A stretch of DNA of 64,000 nt from Bradyrhizobium sp. AZCC 2262. Its GTDB lineage: Bacteria > Pseudomonadota > Alphaproteobacteria > Rhizobiales > Xanthobacteraceae. Both the position numbers and the translations under genes were made by a program. The stretch spans positions 2,914,001 to 2,978,000 of the forward strand of contig NZ_JAZHRT010000001.1 of NCBI RefSeq assembly GCF_036924535.1, written 5' to 3'. The notes under the pieces are model-generated. The model worked only from the letters and a program-made list of their open reading frames with translations. It ran no database searches and was not told the DNA's origin. Shown piece by piece: positions 60,056-64,000 of this stretch. Each line of letters starts with the position of its first letter. Within the stretch, counting starts at the first letter, position 1.

Positions 60056-60466
60056 TCACTTCACCAGCGTGAGGAGCGGCTTGCCTTTTTCGACGATGTA
60101 GGTGGCGAGCTCACTGCCGGTGACGCTGCCGGGATTCCTGGCCGAGTGGGGCGTGTTGGCGGGAATGAAGAGGACGTCGCCGGCCTTCAGCGTGACAGGC
60201 GGCTTGTCACCGACCTGATATTCGAGCGAGCCCTCCAGGACATAGATGATCTCTTCGCCGGGATGGGTGTGCTTGCCAAACGCCACGCCCGGCGCGAGGT
60301 CGACGCGCACCTGGATGGCCTCGCGTCCGGGCGCGCTGAGGTCGTGCCGCTGCAGGTCGGTTCGCGTGACGCCGCTCTGCTGCGCCTGCACGCCAGGCGG
60401 CACCAAAACGGCTCCGGCGACAAGCGCCGCCATTGCGATGATTTGCATCTTGTTCAGCTTGCTCAT
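60056..60466 (-). CDS. Exported cupin-domain protein
   Basis: The 136-aa product has a signal peptide (MSKLNKMQIIAMAALVAGAVLVP..VQAQ) and one cupin domain with PGVAFGKHTHPGEEIIYVLEGSLEYQ (HxH...E, metal ligands) and AGDVLFIPANTPHSARNPG (second His). Metal-containing single-domain cupins of this kind occur as periplasmic proteins with possible quercetinase-like or sensory activity. It is between the VOC and CcdA genes, in the same direction, in the operon that faces the MarR-type regulator. Confidence 0.85.
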   Translation of the reverse strand: MSKLNKMQIIAMAALVAGAVLVPPGVQAQQSGVTRTDLQRHDLSAPGREAIQVRVDLAPGVAFGKHTHPGEEIIYVLEGSLEYQVGDKPPVTLKAGDVLFIPANTPHSARNPGSVTGSELATYIVEKGKPLLTLVK

Positions 60467-60549
60467 GTTGAGTCCCTTAGTTTGAGAACTTCATCCAACT
60501 CGCGGGCTCGACCGGCACGGCTGAGCCCGCATCGGAGAGTTGGGTCGCC

Positions 60550-61245
60550 TCATAACGGCAGCGGCTCGCCGGCCTGTTCCTTGACGATGTAATCGGCGTA
60601 CCAGTCCGGCCAGTTCGCATCGTGCTGGCCGCCGTTGCGCTTCTCGTGCTCGCCATGAGCGGCGGCCGCGCGGCGGAACGCGGCGGCGAGGTCGGACGAC
60701 GAGGTAAACGTCGTGCTGTCAGCGGCCACGCGTCCGGGCAACCGCGTGGTCACTTCCTGCAGCAGCCAGCCATTGCCGTCGGGATCGCTGAACGAGGCAT
60801 ATGAACGATAGCTGCCGCGCTCGGGATCCGGGCCGCTCAGCCGGACCCGTCCAAACAGATACGGCTCGTCCGGACCAACGTGCACGTCGCCGCCGGCGTG
60901 AAACGCTTCACTGATCGTAACGCCACGGCTGAGCAACGCGTTGCGGGCAGCTTCGATGTCGGAGACGACCAGGTACAAGCCCTGTGCGGAGCCGGGTGCA
61001 GCCCGGGTGACGTTCTTGCCGAAGATCACCGAAGTGTTGGAGCCGGGCGGGGTGAACTGGATCACGCGGTAATCGTCGGGGCCGGCGAAATCGGCGTCGA
61101 GCCGCCAGCCGAGCTTGGCGTAAAACTGCTTGGCGCGGTCGACGTCGGAGACCGGGATGACGACGATTTCGAGCTTCAGGTCGACGGCCGGCGCGGCCTT
61201 GCCTTCGGCGGAAGTGGGGTGGGTGCGTTCATTGAGGTCGGACAT
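60550..61245 (-). CDS. VOC (glyoxalase/dioxygenase) family protein
   Basis: The 231-aa product has a VOC fold: LEIVVIPVSDVDRAKQFYAKLGWRLDADF, VIQFTPPGSNTSVIFG, LYLVVSDIEAARNALLSRGV, and SYASFSDPDGNGWLLQEVTTRLPG. It ends with a helical tail carrying EHEKRNGG. VOC enzymes use a metal for glyoxal, thiol-transfer or ring cleavage reactions; ligands cannot be assigned with certainty. GGAGAG lies before the ATG at 61245; the frame is open far upstream but that part is non-coding. First gene of the operon divergent from the MarR-type regulator. Confidence 0.88.
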   Translation of the reverse strand: MSDLNERTHPTSAEGKAAPAVDLKLEIVVIPVSDVDRAKQFYAKLGWRLDADFAGPDDYRVIQFTPPGSNTSVIFGKNVTRAAPGSAQGLYLVVSDIEAARNALLSRGVTISEAFHAGGDVHVGPDEPYLFGRVRLSGPDPERGSYRSYASFSDPDGNGWLLQEVTTRLPGRVAADSTTFTSSSDLAAAFRRAAAAHGEHEKRNGGQHDANWPDWYADYIVKEQAGEPLPL

Positions 61246-61426
61246 GGTTCTCTCCTTTGATGTTGCGGTGGCCAGGATATTCCGGGCGCGCCGTGGTTCT
61301 CGTGACGGAAGCAGACCTAGATTGCTTCGATCACCGCGCGAATACCTGCTGTTTGGCAGACACTCTTCCGCGGCGCGAACGAATGTCTGAAATCGCCAGA
61401 TCTCCTCACCGATGGTAATTAGATCG

Positions 61427-61509
61427 CATACGATATAATCGAATACGTGATATAAAGCGCCAGCGCGCCCTGAAGTCAACCCTTCCGATTTAATCGGATA
61501 CGATATATA
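61427..61509. promoter_or_regulatory. Repeated ATACGATATA-type boxes and a 15-bp palindrome in the VOC-MarR divergent spacer
   Basis: In the 307-base spacer are three related AT-rich boxes: ATACGATATAATCG (61427), AATACGTGATATAA (61441) and ATACGATATATAT (61497). A perfect palindrome TCCGATT-T-AATCGGA (61483-61497) lies between them. AT-rich symmetric sites are typical of MarR/OhrR operators, so these are the best candidates for regulator binding. Nothing else is evident in the spacer. Confidence 0.5.
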
Positions 61510-61552
61510 TGGATGCGAGACTTCACATGTTCGTGTCGGAAAGGACGCGCCA

Positions 61553-62086
61553 ATGAGACCGAATGAAGGTCCCAAATCCGCTTCAACTACCGGTTCCAGG
61601 GACAATTCCAGAGACAGTTCAAGGGGCAATCAGAAACCGAAGCCAGCCACCGGGGAGCGGCGCCTTGGCGATTTCCTGTGTTTTGCGATCTACTCGGCCA
61701 ACCTGGCCTTCGGCCGGGCCTACCGGAAAGGCCTTGAGGATCTCGGCCTGACCTATCCGCAATGGATCGCGATCGTGGCGTTGTGGGAGCAGGACGGCCA
61801 GACGGTGAGCGAGCTTGGCGAAAAGATGTTCCTCGAGTCCAACACGCTGACGCCGATCCTGAAAAAGCTCGAGGCGATGGGCTATCTACGCCGTGAGCGC
61901 AATCCCGCGGACGAACGGCAGGTGCGCATCAGCCTTACGGAAACTGGCCGGCAGCTGCGCGAGAAAGGCATGCACATGAACCTGGTGTCCTCGACCGGGC
62001 TCAAACCGGACGAGTTCGCGCGGCTGCAGGAAACCGTCGTTACGCTGCGCGACAATCTGATCAAGGCGACGGCGGAGCAAGCGTGA
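61553..62086 (+). CDS. OhrR-like one-cysteine MarR family regulator
   Basis: The 177-aa product has a Ser/Arg/Asn-rich N-terminal extension (about residues 1-35), then GDFLCFAIYSANLAFGRAYRKGLEDLGLTYPQWIAIVALWE and a winged helix SELGEKMFLESNTLTPILKKLEAMGYLRRERNPADERQ. Cys 43 is the only cysteine. Tyr 57 and Tyr 68 lie at +14 and +25 from it, exactly as Tyr29 and Tyr40 relate to Cys15 in Bacillus OhrR. It should thus sense organic hydroperoxides or related electrophiles. No ohr gene is adjacent; the divergent VOC/cupin/CcdA/thioredoxin operon is the likely target. Confidence 0.9.
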   Translation: MRPNEGPKSASTTGSRDNSRDSSRGNQKPKPATGERRLGDFLCFAIYSANLAFGRAYRKGLEDLGLTYPQWIAIVALWEQDGQTVSELGEKMFLESNTLTPILKKLEAMGYLRRERNPADERQVRISLTETGRQLREKGMHMNLVSSTGLKPDEFARLQETVVTLRDNLIKATAEQA

Positions 62087-62161
62087 TGTTCTCGACCAGC
62101 GCTTCGATACAATAGAAGTCCGGCGGCGCGTGCAATTGAGTGAGAATGAAAGCAGTAGCCA

Positions 62162-62854
62162 ATGTCCGACAGCCCCAGCCATCCGCTCGATTATCCGATC
62201 TGGACCGCGCTGACGACCACACAGCAGGCGTTGGCTGAAGGCGATGTCCGCGCGCGGCGTTTTCCGACGGAGATCACCCCCTTCGCCGCGACGGCGGACA
62301 TGTCGTCCGAAAGCTTTGCAGCGCTCGGCGCGCTGATGTCGCCGCAGGACATCGCCGTGCTGTTCACGCCGGATCCCGTGAATCCGCCTACCGAATTCAA
62401 GGTCGTGCTGGCGGATACCGGTGAGCAATTGATCGGGACGCCGGTCGAAACGCCGGCCAACGGCGTCGACATCGTCACCCTCGGTGTCGACGACGTTCCA
62501 GCCATGATCGAACTGACGACGCTCACCAAGCCGGGACCGTTCAGCGCGCGGACCCACGAACTCGGCACCTTTCTCGGCATCCGCGTCGATGGGCAGCTTG
62601 TGGCGATGGCCGGCGAGCGGATGAAGCCCGCTCAATACACCGAGATGACAGCCGTCTGCGTGCATCCATCCCATCGCGGCCGCGGCTACGGGCAGATGCT
62701 GCTATCCGCCGTCTCCCGGCAGATCGTGTCGCGCGGCGAAATTCCCTTCCTGCACGTGTTCACCAACAACCACTCGGCGATTGCGCTCTACCGGCGGCAG
62801 GGGATGGAAATCCGGCGCCGCCTCCACGTGACCGTATTGAAGAAAGAGGAATGA
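62162..62854 (+). CDS. GNAT family N-acetyltransferase (FR47-like)
   Basis: The 230-aa product has an N-terminal domain of unrelated sequence and a C-terminal GNAT core: LGIRVDGQLVAMAGERM, TEMTAVCVHPSHRGRGYGQMLLSAV (acetyl-CoA pyrophosphate loop R/Q-x-x-G-x-G/A as RGRGYG) and FTNNHSAIALYRRQGMEIR. FR47-type enzymes transfer acetyl groups to small amines or protein N-termini; the substrate is unknown. It follows the MarR-type gene by 75 bases, same strand, without a strong ribosome site. Confidence 0.9.
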   Translation: MSDSPSHPLDYPIWTALTTTQQALAEGDVRARRFPTEITPFAATADMSSESFAALGALMSPQDIAVLFTPDPVNPPTEFKVVLADTGEQLIGTPVETPANGVDIVTLGVDDVPAMIELTTLTKPGPFSARTHELGTFLGIRVDGQLVAMAGERMKPAQYTEMTAVCVHPSHRGRGYGQMLLSAVSRQIVSRGEIPFLHVFTNNHSAIALYRRQGMEIRRRLHVTVLKKEE

Positions 62855-62889
62855 TGGCTCCGCGATGCACGACCTGACCGATATCATCC

Positions 62890-63345
62890 TCAGGCATTGC
62901 GTGTGCCCCTCGGCCCCCGGTCCGGTCCGGGGTCCTGGCCGGCGGCTACCTTGGTCAACCTGTCGAGATAGTGCGCCCAGCCTGTGTTATGGCTGTCGCG
63001 CGTTGCCTCGGTAGGCAGGCCGCTGTGGGTCATGCGCAACAGCGTGCCGCCATCCTGCTCGATCAGGTCGATCTCGATCAGGCCCGATCCCGGCGGTACT
63101 TCCTCGTTGCCGTCCCAGCCAAAGCTGTAGGCGAGGCGATGCACCGGCACGACCTCGCGGAACGTGCCGCGCCCCGTTGCACTGCCGACGCCTTTCAGGA
63201 GGTACAGGCCGCCCGGATGCGTCTCCGTCACGGCCTCGCTGCCCATCCATTGCACGATCTTCTCAGGGTCGGTCAGGAAGGCGAACACGCTGGCGCGCGG
63301 TGCGGCGATGTGGGTCTCGCGCTGGAGCACAAACGATTCAGTCAT
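62890..63345 (-). CDS. SRPBCC/AHSA1-like protein
   Basis: The 151-aa product starts MTESFVLQRETHIAAPRASV and has FAFLTDPEKIVQWMGSEAVTETHPGG, YSFGWDGNEEVPPGSGLIEI and THSGLPTEATRDSHNTGW, the START-like pattern of AHSA1 domain proteins (SRPBCC), which bind hydrophobic ligands or act as cyclases. The C-terminal 20 residues are Gly/Arg/Pro-rich. It is convergent with the acetyltransferase and diverges from the cyclase gene. No ArsR gene is beside it, unlike the pair at 46416-47440. Confidence 0.88.
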   Translation of the reverse strand: MTESFVLQRETHIAAPRASVFAFLTDPEKIVQWMGSEAVTETHPGGLYLLKGVGSATGRGTFREVVPVHRLAYSFGWDGNEEVPPGSGLIEIDLIEQDGGTLLRMTHSGLPTEATRDSHNTGWAHYLDRLTKVAAGQDPGPDRGPRGTRNA

Positions 63346-63410
63346 CGAAAACCTCGTGGGTTGTTGGCGGGACGGGCTGATGCAACCTGCGAGTGCTTAA
63401 GTTAGGTGCC

Positions 63411-64000
63411 GTGGGTGACAATGCAACATCGCTGTCGCATGATCGGCGCATGCAACTGAGCTCGACGCTGACATGGCTGGTCGATGCGGCCAGCGCCTCG
63501 CCGGGCGCCGAACGGTTCCTTGCCGAACTCGGCACGCGCTTGATCGCGGACAGCGTGCCGCTCGCCGGCGGCGCGCTGACGCTCGCCGTGCCGCACCCGA
63601 TCATCGCCCGCCGCACCTGGCTATGGCGGGCCGGGAACGGGGAGGTGATCGAGGCGGTGGGCTTTGCTCCGGCGGGATTTGCCGGCGCGGGCAGTTCGTC
63701 CGGCGATGCGGGGCGGAGCTGGTTGGCGGGGCTCGCTGATGGTGCGGTGCATGAAGACGCCGTTGGCGGGAGCGAAGGCGGGCCGGTGCTCGGCTGGATC
63801 GGGCCGCGCCGGTTCACGGAAACGGAAGCCAATCGATTGCGCGAGGCCGCCCGCTTCGCCGCGGCGCCGCTTGCGGCACTCTCGGCGCGGGCGACGCTGT
63901 CGGCCGCGCTCGAGGCTTATCTCGGCCGGCGCAGCGCCGCGCGCGTGCTGGCGGGGCCGCTGCGGCGCGAAGTCGGCGAGACCATCCGGGCGGTGCTGCT
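63411..64000 (+). CDS. N-terminal part of an adenylate/guanylate cyclase domain protein (cut by window end)
   Basis: From the GTG at 63411 (or ATG at 63450) the frame is open to the window end. The N-terminal region (LVDAASASPGAERFLAELG, RRTWLWRAGNGEVIEAVGF) and then SAALEAYLGRRSAARVLAGPLRREVGETIRAVLL are the sensor-like front that precedes the class III cyclase domain in many Bradyrhizobium proteins, where the next residues begin the catalytic domain (FADLRGFT-type). The catalytic part lies outside the window, so the assignment rests on this junction. Confidence 0.75.
   Translation, partial: MGDNATSLSHDRRMQLSSTLTWLVDAASASPGAERFLAELGTRLIADSVPLAGGALTLAVPHPIIARRTWLWRAGNGEVIEAVGFAPAGFAGAGSSSGDAGRSWLAGLADGAVHEDAVGGSEGGPVLGWIGPRRFTETEANRLREAARFAAAPLAALSARATLSAALEAYLGRRSAARVLAGPLRREVGETIRAVL

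Overview
The window is a 64 kb piece of a high-GC alphaproteobacterial chromosome, most probably Bradyrhizobium or a close relative (Nitrobacteraceae). The reasons are the codon bias, the gene set (phasin, orphan Bug/TctC binding proteins, Crp-type regulator, IS110 element, many SDR and alpha/beta-hydrolase genes) and several families of palindromic intergenic repeats of the kind I associate with that genus. No rRNA, tRNA or CRISPR array was recognised.

1-24 kb is mostly core: a truncated flavoprotein, a DSD1-type PLP enzyme, a Uup-like ABC-F ATPase, YaiI, a MaoC-like protein, an orphan form II CoxL-like molybdenum hydroxylase subunit, a Ppx/GppA phosphatase, rlmE, a Crp-type regulator, a phasin, a DHA2 exporter, guaB, a CurA-like reductase, an SDR, a metallophosphoesterase, two hydrolase or membrane genes, a MAPEG protein and an RsmB-like RNA methyltransferase. 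At 23.2-24.8 kb an intact IS110-family element splits one of the palindromic repeats.

24.9-32 kb is a six-gene catabolic operon on the minus strand: two Bug binding proteins, two enolase-superfamily sugar-acid dehydratases, a D-2-hydroxyacid dehydrogenase and an FAH-family hydrolase. It diverges from a GntR/FCD regulator, with a perfect 18-bp palindrome between them. The picture is an acid-sugar or related carboxylate pathway repressed by the GntR protein.

guaA (33.7-35.3 kb) ends in a sequence that recurs at 38.3 and 49.0 kb. Between these copies lies accessory DNA: F420-reductase-like and SDR genes with a LysR, a second LysR with three small secreted or membrane genes, a SWIM-SNF2 helicase, an orphan FRP-like protein, vapBC, an SRPBCC-ArsR pair, an amidase and two copies of a three-hairpin repeat. 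I read this as a decayed genomic island or stacked islands at the guaA 3' end. No integrase remains.

49-64 kb holds a UbiE-like methyltransferase, a deformylase-like protein that has lost metal ligands, a Res-Xre toxin-antitoxin pair, gene remnants, an OFA-type transporter, a CGNR regulator divergent from a four-gene hydrolase/oxidoreductase operon, a CcdA/TlpA/cupin/VOC operon divergent from an OhrR-like one-cysteine MarR regulator, an acetyltransferase, an SRPBCC protein and the start of a class III adenylate cyclase cut by the window end.
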